The notes beneath the pieces are model-generated. The model saw nothing but the letters and a program-made list of their open reading frames with translations. It did not search any database and had not been told where the DNA came from. 64,000 nt of DNA from Eubacteriaceae bacterium ES3 (GTDB lineage: Bacteria > Bacillota > Clostridia > Eubacteriales > Eubacteriaceae), in the NCBI GenBank assembly GCA_030586155.1, contig CP130741.1, positions 2,226,680 to 2,290,679 of the forward strand. The letters are read 5' to 3'. How positions within the stretch are numbered: the first letter of the stretch is position 1; every line of letters starts with the position of its first letter. Of this stretch, positions 9,401 to 16,933 are shown piece after piece. The position numbers and the translations under genes were made by a program.

Positions 9401-10635
9401 TCGAAAAAACGTGCACCTTTATAATGAGCAATGGTTTCAATTTCTCCAATATCTACTTTAAGGGCTTTCTTAACCAAAGATTCACCATAGCCAGTCACAG
9501 TCGCCTTGCCGATTTTAACGTCAGAAGGCAACATTTCATAAAGTTTCTTGAGAATAACAATGGATTGTGTTAATGGGCTTCCTTCATTGCTGCCATAATA
9601 ATCGAATAACAGTTCTCCATTCTCACCAATCAATACCGCTTTTGTCGTTGTCGAACCAACATCGATTCCCAGAAAAGCAATTCCCTGGTATTCAGACAAT
9701 TCTTTTCGTTTTACTGCCCGAGATGCATGACGCGCTTTAAAAGCTTCCAGGTCATCAATGTCAGAAAAAAGCGGTTCCAGGCGGTCCACTTCATTTTCAA
9801 TACTTACGTCAAGCTGACTCACGGCCGATACCAAATCCGAAAAAGCCGTCGGATTAATATCCTTAGCCAGAAAAGCAGCACCCATAGCAACAAACAAATT
9901 TGAATTTTCCGGAAACAAAACTTCTTTATCCGTTAATTTAAGTGTTTTAATAAACCGCTCACGTAGTTCTGAAAGAAAATAGAGAGGGCCTCCAAGAAAG
10001 GCAATATTTCCGCGAATAGGCCTGCCACAGGCGAGTCCACTAATCGTCTGGTTCACCACAGCCTGAAAAATTGAAGCAGCAATATCCGATTTCTCTGCCC
10101 CCTCATTGATTAAGGGCTGAATATCAGTTTTAGAGAAAACTCCACACCTAGAGGCGATCGGGTAAATTGTTGAATGTGTTTTTGCCAACTCATTCAAACC
10201 CTGTGCATCTGTTTTTAGAAGTGTTGCCATCTGATCGATAAACGCTCCGGTTCCTCCGGCACAGGTTCCATTCATTCTTTGTTCGATATTGCCATTAAAA
10301 AAAGTAATCTTGGCATCTTCTCCACCAAGCTCAATGGCTACATCAGTCTGAGGAATCAGCTCCTCTACTGCTCGAGTTCCAGCTACCACTTCCTGTACAA
10401 ACTCTATTCCCAGCCACTGGGAAATCATCAATCCGCCTGAACCGGTTACGCAAACTCGAGCCGATAAATCTCCCATTTCTTTATATGCTTCATTAAGAAG
10501 TCCAACTATAGTGTTTTTTATGTTTGACAAATGTCGTCTGTAGGCTTGATAAACAATTGTTTCCTCTTTATTGAGAATTACCATTTTAATCGTTGTGGAA
10601 CCAATATCAATACCCATTTTATAATTATTTTTCAT
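6406..10635 (-). CDS. Giant 2-hydroxyacyl-CoA dehydratase activase (tandem BadF/HgdC ATPase domains + DUF2229)
   Basis: A 1409-residue cytosolic protein. Two ASKHA-type activase domains follow each other: the first (about 5-260) has GIDIGSTT, and C125 ([10 protein letters not shown]) and C164 (SRCGVFS), at positions like the cysteines that hold the bridging 4Fe-4S cluster in HgdC; the second (about 320-580) has [21 protein letters not shown] and [11 protein letters not shown] Cys cluster [10 protein letters not shown] comes near 608, then a DUF2229 dehydratase-like region ([20 protein letters not shown]-type turn). The family drives ATP-dependent electron delivery to difficult reductions or dehydrations. 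No dehydratase A/B subunits or CoA-transferase lie beside it, so the substrate is unknown. Same-strand neighbour upstream is the FGGY kinase, 119 bases away; linkage is uncertain. Confidence 0.85.
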   Translation of the reverse strand: MKNNYKMGIDIGSTTIKMVILNKEETIVYQAYRRHLSNIKNTIVGLLNEAYKEMGDLSARVCVTGSGGLMISQWLGIEFVQEVVAGTRAVEELIPQTDVAIELGGEDAKITFFNGNIEQRMNGTCAGGTGAFIDQMATLLKTDAQGLNELAKTHSTIYPIASRCGVFSKTDIQPLINEGAEKSDIAASIFQAVVNQTISGLACGRPIRGNIAFLGGPLYFLSELRERFIKTLKLTDKEVLFPENSNLFVAMGAAFLAKDINPTAFSDLVSAVSQLDVSIENEVDRLEPLFSDIDDLEAFKARHASRAVKRKELSEYQGIAFLGIDVGSTTTKAVLIGENGELLFDYYGSNEGSPLTQSIVILKKLYEMLPSDVKIGKATVTGYGESLVKKALKVDIGEIETIAHYKGARFFEPEVDFILDIGGQDMKCLRIKNGTIDSIILNEACSSGCGSFLETFARSLDLSMDEFVNEALMAKHPVDLGTRCTVFMNSKVKQSQKEGAEVGEISAGLSYSVIKNALQKVIKIHDPKELGQSIVVQGGTFNNQAVLRAFEKITGKEVVRPDIAGLMGAFGAALIAREAYLPGETTSLLSNKQLEGFQVDVSHRRCGGCTNNCLLTINRFNDKSRHITGNRCEIGEGSGAKNKELPNLFEYKYKRLFDYVSLDENMAERGKIGIPRVLNLYENYPFWHTFFTKLGYQVVLSPESNRRVYEKGMESIPSESVCYPAKLAHGHIQELINAGVSLIFYPCIPYEEEEFEKADNTYNCPIVMSYPETIKHNQDDLNRVTYLNPFLPLNHPVRLEERLIEVFKDLGVDKQEVVTAMAVALAEKERFKEDIKRKGEETMAFLKQTGKKGIVLAGRPYHLDPEVNHGLDNIITSLGMAVLTEDSIAHLAQEEKDDRLRVLDQWKYHSRLYRAAMVVNDSPFLELVQLTSFGCGLDAVTSEQTQEILESKGNIYTLIKIDEVNNLGAIRIRLRSLKAAMSEREVSNHPVTPKALHKRVIFTRKMKKTHTLLVPQMSPVHFDLIQDAMESSGYNVEIMPSVDNAAINEGLMYVNNDACYPTIITTGQIMAALKSGNYDLDHVSVMMTQTGGPCRASNYVSFIRKALDSAGMSQVPVIALSATGIEKNPGFKISLPLLKKLLIGVVYGDLFQRVVSATRPYERYSGSTLALYHYWRKKAKKNIQDGNVSRFKRNVVQIVEEFDQLPRIPKNLPKVAIVGEILVKYHPTANNNLQKVLEDEGAEVIMPELMDFFLYCAYNQVFKYEELSGSRRSMKISRFVIHSLERFRKEMKKALNNSEHFYAPSTIEKKAAKASELISLGNQGGEGWFLTAEMMELIEEGVENIVCVQPFACLPNHVMGKGMIKPIREKYPRSNIAPIDYDPGASEVNQLNRIKLMMETARKNLSKEK

Positions 10636-10754
10636 GTATTAAATGACCTCTTCTTATTGAAAGACACATCGTCTTATTTGTATATGAATATAAATTCTTG
10701 TTTAACGCTTCTGATTCGATCTTTTCCTCGAAAATCTATAATACCCTTATTTTC

Positions 10755-12278
10755 TTAAATTTTTATCAATTTAAATAACGGTTTTAAACGACCGTACATT
10801 TTTTTATAAATATCATTATATATTTTACCATATAATGCATTAATATTAGCATCGGGATAGAAAATATCTTTTTTTCTTACCATTCCAGCAGATGCTTCAT
10901 CTAGTGTTTTATAAACACCTAAACCCACAAAAGCCGCTATCGAAGCACCCAAACCCGTTGTTTCACGAGTCTGCACCCGATAGACCGGACGATTAAAAAT
11001 ATTCGCCATAATCTGCATAATTTCATCACTTGATGAGCCTCCGCCAGATAGCCCAATCTCAGTAATAGCTACCCTGGTTTTTCCTTCAATTCGCTCAATT
11101 CCCTGCAGCAGGGCAAAGCCAAGGCCTTCAATAATTGCCCGATAAATATGCCTGCGGTCATGTCCCTCTGTCATCCCAATCAGTGCGCCTCTAGCTTCAG
11201 GATGAAAGGCCTCACGACCCCAATAGGGTTGATGAATTATGCCCCCAGCTCCAGGTTTCGTCTCTTGTAAATACCCTTCAAGCTGCACAAAAGCGTCCTT
11301 CTGATTTAGATGAGATAAAAAGTTTTTGACAAACCAGTCAACCATCCAAAAGCCGTGATAGATGGTAACCTCAGGGTTATAAGCTTGTTTTGAAACTGCC
11401 GGGAAGGAAGGGTAAAAAGGATAAATTTCCACGTAGCGGTCAGTTGTCACTTCAATTGTTGCCTGAGTCCCGAGAGAAACACTGGCAGTTTCCGGTGTTA
11501 GTGCCCCAATCCCCAGGGTTTCACACCCCTTATCGGTGCCGGAGGCAATGACTTGGCAAGGCTTTTCGAATCCCAGTTCCTTTGAAACTTCGTCGGTGAG
11601 AAGCCCGATAACCTGACACGAATCAATCAGATCAAAGCGCATATCAGGTTCAATATTGAGAATAGCTGCCTTAACATCTGTTTTTTTGCACCATTCTTTT
11701 TTCTTGGTATTAAAAGGAACATGACCAGCTACGGATGAACGGCTCTCAACTATCCGTCCAGTTAAACGGCTGATAAAATAAGTAGAAAGAAAGACAAGTT
11801 TATCAGCTTTCTCCCAGATTTCAGGCTCGCATACTTTAATCCAGTGAGCATGACAGGTCCGACTAAAAGAGTTTGCTGTAGCTGTAAATCCAATCACTTT
11901 AAAAAGCAGAGCATAAGGCCAGGGAAAAGGAAGTGGCTTAGTGAGTTTCCGACGATCAAGCCAACTGATAAAATCCCTTAACGGCCTGCCTGTTTTATCA
12001 ACTACGGTGATAACATCACGCTGACAGGCAATAGTTAACGCTTTGATTTTCGAAAAGGCTTCAGGTTTAGTTTCTTTCATTTGGCGAACCACTGAAACCA
12101 GGGCATTCCAAAACATATCTGGTGCAGCTTCCCTGAAACTTTCTTTTAGCGAATAGTATCCAGAAAATATGGCATTTGTCTTTCCTAGTTCATTTCCTAA
12201 AGCATCAAACACTATTGCTCGTATTCCACCAGTTCCGCAATCAATTGCTAGTACCAGCTGTTCTTTCTTTTCTTCCAA
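10755..12278 (-). CDS. FGGY-family carbohydrate kinase, TTG start
   Basis: About 507 residues. The N-terminal phosphate loop LAIDCGTGGIRAIVFD and the C-terminal ATP-binding segment ITEIGLSGGGSSSDEIMQIMANIF are those of FGGY sugar/polyol kinases (xylulokinase-like group); the middle has ASGTDKGCETLG. The substrate cannot be read from sequence. An upstream in-frame ATG at 12326 cannot be the start because a -10 box (12309-12314) lies downstream of it; TTG at 12278 has GGGAG seven bases ahead. It sits next to the TIM-barrel and Tm-1-like genes but behind a terminator and with its own promoter. Confidence 0.86.
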   Translation of the reverse strand: MEEKKEQLVLAIDCGTGGIRAIVFDALGNELGKTNAIFSGYYSLKESFREAAPDMFWNALVSVVRQMKETKPEAFSKIKALTIACQRDVITVVDKTGRPLRDFISWLDRRKLTKPLPFPWPYALLFKVIGFTATANSFSRTCHAHWIKVCEPEIWEKADKLVFLSTYFISRLTGRIVESRSSVAGHVPFNTKKKEWCKKTDVKAAILNIEPDMRFDLIDSCQVIGLLTDEVSKELGFEKPCQVIASGTDKGCETLGIGALTPETASVSLGTQATIEVTTDRYVEIYPFYPSFPAVSKQAYNPEVTIYHGFWMVDWFVKNFLSHLNQKDAFVQLEGYLQETKPGAGGIIHQPYWGREAFHPEARGALIGMTEGHDRRHIYRAIIEGLGFALLQGIERIEGKTRVAITEIGLSGGGSSSDEIMQIMANIFNRPVYRVQTRETTGLGASIAAFVGLGVYKTLDEASAGMVRKKDIFYPDANINALYGKIYNDIYKKMYGRLKPLFKLIKI

Positions 12279-12308
12279 TTTGTTTCTCCCGTCCACAAAG
12301 TCTTCATT

Positions 12309-12336
12309 ATTATAACAAAACATCACTTACAAGCAA
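12309..12336 (-). promoter_or_regulatory. Sigma-A type promoter of the FGGY kinase
   Basis: On the minus strand TTGCTT (12336-12331), a 16-base spacer and TATAAT (12314-12309). Predicted transcription starts near 12302, 24 bases ahead of the TTG codon, which fixes the kinase start. Confidence 0.6.
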
Positions 12337-12367
12337 ATCTAAAAAATCATCCTTTACCGATTTTTAA

Positions 12368-12398
12368 ATAAAAAAAGACCCCCGTTTTGGAGGTCTTA
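12368..12398 (-). terminator. Terminator of the Tm-1-like/TIM-barrel operon
   Basis: On the minus strand AAGACCTCC, loop CAAAA-type, GGGGGTCTT and then seven T. It comes 16 bases after the TIM-barrel gene stop and separates that operon from the FGGY kinase. Confidence 0.8.
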
Positions 12399-12413
12399 AT
12401 ATTTAATAGAATT

Positions 12414-13233
12414 TTATTTGATGTTAATCTTTTTGAAATCTTCAACCTGTTTAGTAATGGCGACTTCTGTTGGGAGACGTTCAATACTTGAAGCACCAAA
12501 GAAACCGCAAACGCCGGTGGTACGATCCAATACATATTCGGCATCCTCTGGTTCAGCAACCGGCCCACCGTGGACAATGACCAGTACATCAGGATTTACT
12601 GCTTTTCCGGCATCGCAGATTTCCTGTGTAAGCTTAACGCAGTCATCAAGGGTTTTAGCAGATTCTGCACCAATACTTCCTTTAGTTGTTAACCCCATAT
12701 GGGCAACCAGAACATCTGCACCGGCTTCTGCCATTTTTTTTGCATCCTCCACATTAAATACGTATGGAGTCGTCACCATATCCAGCTCATGAGCTTTTCG
12801 AATCATTTCAACTTCCAGATCATATCCCATATTGGTTTCTTCAAGATTTTGTCTGAAGACGCCATCAATCAGACCAACTGTCGGGAAATTCTGTACTCCT
12901 GAAAATCCTACTTCTTTCAACTGTTTTAAAAATACATCCATATCACGGAAAGGATCAGTTCCACAAACTCCCGCCATCACTGGCGTATCTTTAACTATGG
13001 TCAGCACTTCTTTGGACATATCCATTACTATTGCGTTAGCATCGCCATATGAAAGCAGTCCTGCTAATGATCCTCTTCCAGCCATCCGATAACGTCCTGA
13101 ATTATAAATAATTATCAGGTCTACTCCACCAGCCTCTGCACATTTAGCAGATATACCAGTCCCAGCGCCAAGAAACGCCTTTTTCAGCCTGTTCTTTTAG
13201 TCGTCTCAATACTTCTTCACGTTTAATTGCCAT
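12414..13233 (-). pseudogene. Phosphoenolpyruvate hydrolase family TIM-barrel protein, frameshifted
   Basis: Translation from ATG 13233 gives [18 protein letters not shown] and then falls out of frame at a run of five A (13180-13184) and stops at TGC TAA. Dropping one A restores [19 protein letters not shown] and joins the long frame that begins [11 protein letters not shown] at 13085, for 272 residues in all. The family motifs are intact: [32 protein letters not shown] and [11 protein letters not shown]. The family (also called TIM-barrel signal transduction domain) has no proven bacterial substrate and usually sits beside a Tm-1-like gene, as here. The lesion may be real or a base-calling error in a homopolymer. 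Starting at 13085 would lose the first strand of the barrel. Confidence 0.85.
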
Positions 13234-13304
13234 CTTTTTCTCCTTTATATTTGGACCTAAAATTTAAAATATTAATATCTTTTGAATTATGCAGCCACAT
13301 AATT

Positions 13305-14513
13305 CTATTTTTCCAGAAGGTCTAATAATTTTTTTGCCATCGCAATAGCAAACGATTCATCATTGATATCCGTATCCATTTCAATCAGTTCAACATTAGA
13401 AGCAATATTTTCTTTAAGTTGTTTAAAAAGTTCCGCATCTTCGTTTGGGCCATAGAAAGGTGCACCTTCAACGTCAATAGCGGATACTCCTTTTAAAGGT
13501 AGAAACAGGGCTGTCGGACCAGTTGCCAAACTCAGTTTATCAGCAATGATTTTTCCCATTTCCGAACACTCTTGAACAGTTGTTCTCATCAAAGTTACAT
13601 TTGCATTATGTTTATAGAGATTTCTATTTTTATATTTTTCCGGTACCGTTTCAATCGCCCCAAAGTTAACCATATCCAAAGCGCCAACTGAAACGACTTG
13701 TGGAATGCCCGCTTTTCCCGCAGCCTCAAGTCGGTGAGGACCCGCTGAAAATACACCACCGGCAACTTCATCACACCATTCTGTCGTTGTTGCATCAAAG
13801 ACACCCTTGATAAAGCCTGATTCTACCAGACTTTCCATTGCCATCCCACCAGCTCCGGTAGCATGAAAAACCAGTACTTCATAACCTTGAGACTCCAGAT
13901 ACTCTCTGGCTGCTGTCACACATGGAGTGGTCACACCAAACATCGTTGCTGCCAATAAAGGTTTTTCTTCTTTTAATTCCGGCACTTCAAAAGAAACCAT
14001 TCCAGCAATCGCATGGGCTGCGTTGGCAAGTATTTGATTAGAAATCCCATTTATTCCAGAAATATCTACCACAGAATACATCATTGTGATATCTTTTTCG
14101 CCAACATAGGATCTGGTGTCACCAGATGCAACTGTTGAAACCATTATCTTCGGAAATCCTACTGGCAATGCCCGCATTACATAGGTTCCAATGGTTGTTC
14201 CTGCAGAACCTCCAAGACTGATAATTCCCTGAATTTTATTTTCTTCCAAAAGTTTTAGCACTTTTTTTCTGGCTCCGGCCATCATCACATCGATACCCAT
14301 TCCACGATCGTGCTGTTCATTCAAAGCCGCCAGTGAAGATCCTCCTGCCTCAGCTACTTCTTCAGCCGAAATATCTGGCGTAAAATAAGGCTCACCAATA
14401 ACTCCACAATTTACGGTAGTCGTTGTTAAACCCTGTTTTTCAATCAGCTCTTTGACAAATTGAAATTCCTGTCCTTTTGTGTCAAAAGTTCCCACAAGTA
14501 CAACATTTTTCAT
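13305..14513 (-). CDS. Tm-1-like ATP-binding domain protein (UPF0261)
   Basis: A 402-residue cytosolic protein with two Rossmann-like halves. ATP-binding landmarks are VVLVGTFDTKGQEF at the N-terminus, SLGGSAGTTIGT near 115, and VFHATGAGGMAMESLVESG in the second half, as in the N-terminal domain of the tomato Tm-1 virus-resistance protein. The start is ATG 14513, preceded by AGGGGGA; an ATG at 14561 lies within the sigma-54 promoter and cannot be used. It is the first gene of an operon with the TIM-barrel gene, 71 bases downstream. The biochemical role of bacterial members is unknown. Confidence 0.9.
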   Translation of the reverse strand: MKNVVLVGTFDTKGQEFQFVKELIEKQGLTTTTVNCGVIGEPYFTPDISAEEVAEAGGSSLAALNEQHDRGMGIDVMMAGARKKVLKLLEENKIQGIISLGGSAGTTIGTYVMRALPVGFPKIMVSTVASGDTRSYVGEKDITMMYSVVDISGINGISNQILANAAHAIAGMVSFEVPELKEEKPLLAATMFGVTTPCVTAAREYLESQGYEVLVFHATGAGGMAMESLVESGFIKGVFDATTTEWCDEVAGGVFSAGPHRLEAAGKAGIPQVVSVGALDMVNFGAIETVPEKYKNRNLYKHNANVTLMRTTVQECSEMGKIIADKLSLATGPTALFLPLKGVSAIDVEGAPFYGPNEDAELFKQLKENIASNVELIEMDTDINDESFAIAMAKKLLDLLEK

Positions 14514-14548
14514 AAATATTCCCCCTGTTCCTTTGATGACAACAATAA

Positions 14549-14566
14549 ATGCAAGTTCCATGCCAA
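14549..14566 (-). promoter_or_regulatory. Sigma-54 (-24/-12) promoter of the Tm-1-like operon
   Basis: The minus strand reads TTGGCATGGAACTTGCAT, matching YTGGCAC-N5-TTGC with one difference. The GG (14564-14563) and GC (14552-14551) are ten bases apart, as RpoN requires. Predicted start is near 14539, giving a leader of about 25 bases. Confidence 0.85.
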
Positions 14567-14614
14567 CATCTCAGAACTACAAAAGGGCTATTTAATAACA
14601 TTGATATTGAATGA

Positions 14615-14677
14615 GTGAGAAAACGTTTTCTCAAAGCCTTTCTCACTGAGTAATATTTTCCCAATACGGGAAAATAT
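14615..14677. promoter_or_regulatory. Probable upstream activator sites for the sigma-54 regulator
   Basis: An 18-base perfect palindrome TGAGAAAACGTTTTCTCA (14616-14633) is followed by an inverted copy of its arm, TTTCTCAC (14640-14647). A second inverted repeat, ATATTTTCCC-N5-GGGAAAATAT, occupies 14653-14677. They lie roughly 75-140 bases ahead of the predicted start of the Tm-1-like operon, the usual place for enhancer sites. The second repeat could instead be an inefficient terminator of the regulator gene. Confidence 0.55.
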
Positions 14678-14683
14678 AATTAG

Positions 14684-14911
14684 CTAGCTTTGCAGTTCAT
14701 ATTTCTTAATCTTATTATAGAGAGTACGACGAGATATTCCCATTCGCTTAGCAGCCATTGACCTATTCCACTGGCAGGCATCTAAAATCTCCATAATATA
14801 GGCACATTCCACCTCTTCTTTGCTGCCAACAACTTCTGTCAGAGACATATTTTTGTTAGGCTTTGCCTGAACCGCTGTTTGTTGTATTTCAAGATCTTCC
14901 GGTCTGATGAA
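14684..14911 (-). pseudogene. Fis-type HTH tail of the sigma-54 activator, behind an amber codon
   Basis: Directly after the TAG at 14914-14912 the same frame stays open for 75 codons to TAG 14684. It begins FIRPEDLEIQQ and ends with a Fis-like helix-turn-helix (CQWNRSMAAKRMGISRRTLYNKIKKYEL). No ribosome site and start suited to separate translation is obvious; an internal ATG in the linker lacks a good Shine-Dalgarno. The tail is therefore expressed only by read-through, if at all. Confidence 0.85.
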
Positions 14912-16498
14912 CTACCCATCACTTAAAATAAAGGCCCGTTCAATAATATGCTTAAGTTCTCTTACATTCCCCGGCCAATTGTAGCACATTAAATTATCTA
15001 CTGCATCAGGTGTCAGTCTTTTAGTTTCAGACTGATATTTGTCTTGAAACTCTTTCAAAAACTCCCGACATAACAAAGGTATATCTTCCGGATGATGCCG
15101 TAATGGTGGAGTATTGATTTCAATAACATTCAGACGATAATACAGATCTTCACGAAAATGATTTTGTGCTACTGCTGTTTTTAAATCAAGGTTAGTTGCG
15201 CAGATAATACGCACATCAACGTAAATTGTCTTTTCTCCGCCAACCCGCTCAAATTCCTGCTGTTGGATAATTCTTAAAACTTTCGACTGCAGTTCAAGCT
15301 CCATTTCGCCGATCTCATCAAGAAACAGCGTTCCATGATTGGCTAATTCAAATTTCCCAATTCTTCTTTTATCAGCCCCTGTGAAAGCCCCCTTCTCATG
15401 ACCAAATAATTCACTTTCCAGAAGGTTAGGTGGAAGCGCCGCACAATTTACCTTAATTAAAGGCCCGAGGTAACGTTTACTGTTAAAATGCAAGGCTTTC
15501 ACCACTAATTCTTTGCCAGTACCACTTTCCCCCTGAACCAGGACATTCACATCCTTATTGGCAACTTTATTGATAACCTCATACATATTTTGCATCAGGC
15601 TGGATTGGCCGACAATTTCATCAAAGCCCCTTTTCCGCTGTAATTCTTTTTTTAAATGCTTATTTTCCTGTTTTAATTTATAATAGTTTTTAAATTTATC
15701 GGTGGTCTCTGAAATTGCCAGTTCAGTGGGAATTCGTTCAAAACTTGACCCACCGATATATCCGATGGCTTGGGAATTCTTGTAAAAATAATAGGCGTCC
15801 TCGGGTGAATTAATCGGTCCACCATAAATCATCTTAAAGCAGCTTGGATTGATACGATCCGCTTCTAAAAATATTTCATCGGCCATTTCCAGACACTCAT
15901 TTATGCTTGAAAATACTTTTCCGGATTTTTCTCCTCCTCTTGTCCAGCCAAAATGAGCGCAGATCACATCGACCCCAATTTTTGCCATTCTATTGGCCTG
16001 TTCTCGTGAAAAAACAAAAGCAATTGTAAAAAAGTCAGCTGCCACCGCTTTTTGCATAAATGCTATCTCTTGCTCATATCCAAATCCATTTTCTTCCAGA
16101 TATTGTCTGAAAACACCATCTATCAAACCGACTGTGGGAAAGTTAGTTACCCCGCCAAATCCTTTAGAAACTACTTTTTTAAGTAGCTCCTCATGAGTGT
16201 AATTAGGATCAGTAGCATTAATGCCGGCAATCACTGACTGTTCCTTGAAGCGAGGTAGAATTTCTTTACCTGAAAATTCAAAGACCAGTTCATTACTATT
16301 TACAAAAGAAAGCATACAGCCAATTGATGGCTGGCCAGCCACCCGAAATCTTCCGGCACTTAAGGCCAGCAGAAAATCTGCCCCTCCTTTAATTGCCTGA
16401 TTGGCAAAGAGACCTGATCCTACTGCTACACCAATCACCGGTTTATTCATCTTCAAACTGTTTCTGATTTTTTTTAGAATCTTTTCCCGTTTATTCAT
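14912..16498 (-). CDS. Sigma-54-dependent activator with enzyme-like TIM-barrel sensor, truncated before its HTH
   Basis: 528 residues from ATG 16498 (AGGAG ten bases ahead). Residues 1-270 form a TIM-barrel of the phosphoenolpyruvate hydrolase family, with [14 protein letters not shown] near 119-132, IYGGPI and GGSSFERIPTE, the same motifs as the enzyme gene at 12.4-13.2 kb. A charged helical linker (272-290) leads to an AAA+ domain with Walker A GESGTGKE (323-330), the sigma-54 loop GAFTGA (370-375), Walker B LFLDEIGE and WPGNVREL. A TAG at codon 529 cuts it off right after FILSDG, where DNA-binding tails normally follow. It faces the sigma-54 promoter of the Tm-1-like operon, its probable target. 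Either a nonsense mutation, a sequencing error or a decoded amber; DNA-free activators of this class can act in other bacteria. Confidence 0.88.
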   Translation of the reverse strand: MNKREKILKKIRNSLKMNKPVIGVAVGSGLFANQAIKGGADFLLALSAGRFRVAGQPSIGCMLSFVNSNELVFEFSGKEILPRFKEQSVIAGINATDPNYTHEELLKKVVSKGFGGVTNFPTVGLIDGVFRQYLEENGFGYEQEIAFMQKAVAADFFTIAFVFSREQANRMAKIGVDVICAHFGWTRGGEKSGKVFSSINECLEMADEIFLEADRINPSCFKMIYGGPINSPEDAYYFYKNSQAIGYIGGSSFERIPTELAISETTDKFKNYYKLKQENKHLKKELQRKRGFDEIVGQSSLMQNMYEVINKVANKDVNVLVQGESGTGKELVVKALHFNSKRYLGPLIKVNCAALPPNLLESELFGHEKGAFTGADKRRIGKFELANHGTLFLDEIGEMELELQSKVLRIIQQQEFERVGGEKTIYVDVRIICATNLDLKTAVAQNHFREDLYYRLNVIEINTPPLRHHPEDIPLLCREFLKEFQDKYQSETKRLTPDAVDNLMCYNWPGNVRELKHIIERAFILSDG

Positions 16499-16515
16499 TT
16501 TAAGGTTGCTCCTAT

Positions 16516-16543
16516 AAAAAAAAGCATTGTGCCAACACAATGC
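16516..16543 (-). terminator. rnpB terminator
   Basis: On the minus strand GCATTGTG, loop TTGG, CACAATGC and eight T. It ends three bases before the AGGAG ribosome site of the sigma-54 activator, so that gene depends on read-through from rnpB or on a promoter inside this short span. Confidence 0.88.
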
Positions 16544-16558
16544 CTTGTTTTCAAAAAC

Positions 16559-16894
16559 GATTTACTAAATCTATAAGCCGAGTTCTGTTTAAATAGTCAT
16601 CTATCTCGATTTATTGTCGCCAATAAATTCCAGCGACCTACCATAGGACAGCGACGAGCCATCGCCTTTTAACATCCGTTCTTGGTCTTGCTCCAGGTGG
16701 GGTTTACATAGCCGGTATGTTACCATACCGCTGGTGAGCTCTTACCTCACCCTTTCATCCTTACCATTGCTGGCGGTATACTTTCTGTTGCACTGGCCTT
16801 GGAGTCGCCTCCACCGGGCGTTACCCGGCACCCTGCTCTGCGGAGCTCGGACTTTCCTCAATCATAAGATTGCGACTATATGATTTACTAAATC
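16559..16894 (-). ncRNA. rnpB: RNase P RNA (class A/B catalytic RNA)
   Basis: The RNA component of RNase P, which matures the 5' ends of tRNAs. The universal 5' core GAGGAAAGUCCGAGCUCC and the GCAGGGUGCCGGGUAACGCCCGG stem follow the start, and the conserved 3' element ACAGAACUCGGCUUAUAG is near the end. Both ends carry the same 13-base segment GATTTAGTAAATC (16882-16894 and 16559-16571), which pairs to make helix P1. Length of about 336 is normal. It follows nif3 by 39 bases and has its own promoter and terminator. Confidence 0.95.
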
Positions 16895-16899
16895 AATTA

Positions 16900-16928
16900 A
16901 TTATACGCTTTTTTGAATTTACAGTAAA
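16900..16928 (-). promoter_or_regulatory. rnpB promoter
   Basis: TTTACT (16928-16923), 17-base spacer, TATAAT (16905-16900). The -10 box ends six bases before the predicted 5' end of RNase P RNA at 16894, in good agreement. Confidence 0.65.
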
Positions 16929-16933
16929 GCACT

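Noticed and set aside
13086-13233. Programmed frameshift as explanation for the TIM-barrel gene
   Set aside because: The needed shift is +1 at A5, which does not fit the usual -1 slippery heptamer, and no downstream stimulatory structure stands out. A plain insertion or base-call error is simpler.
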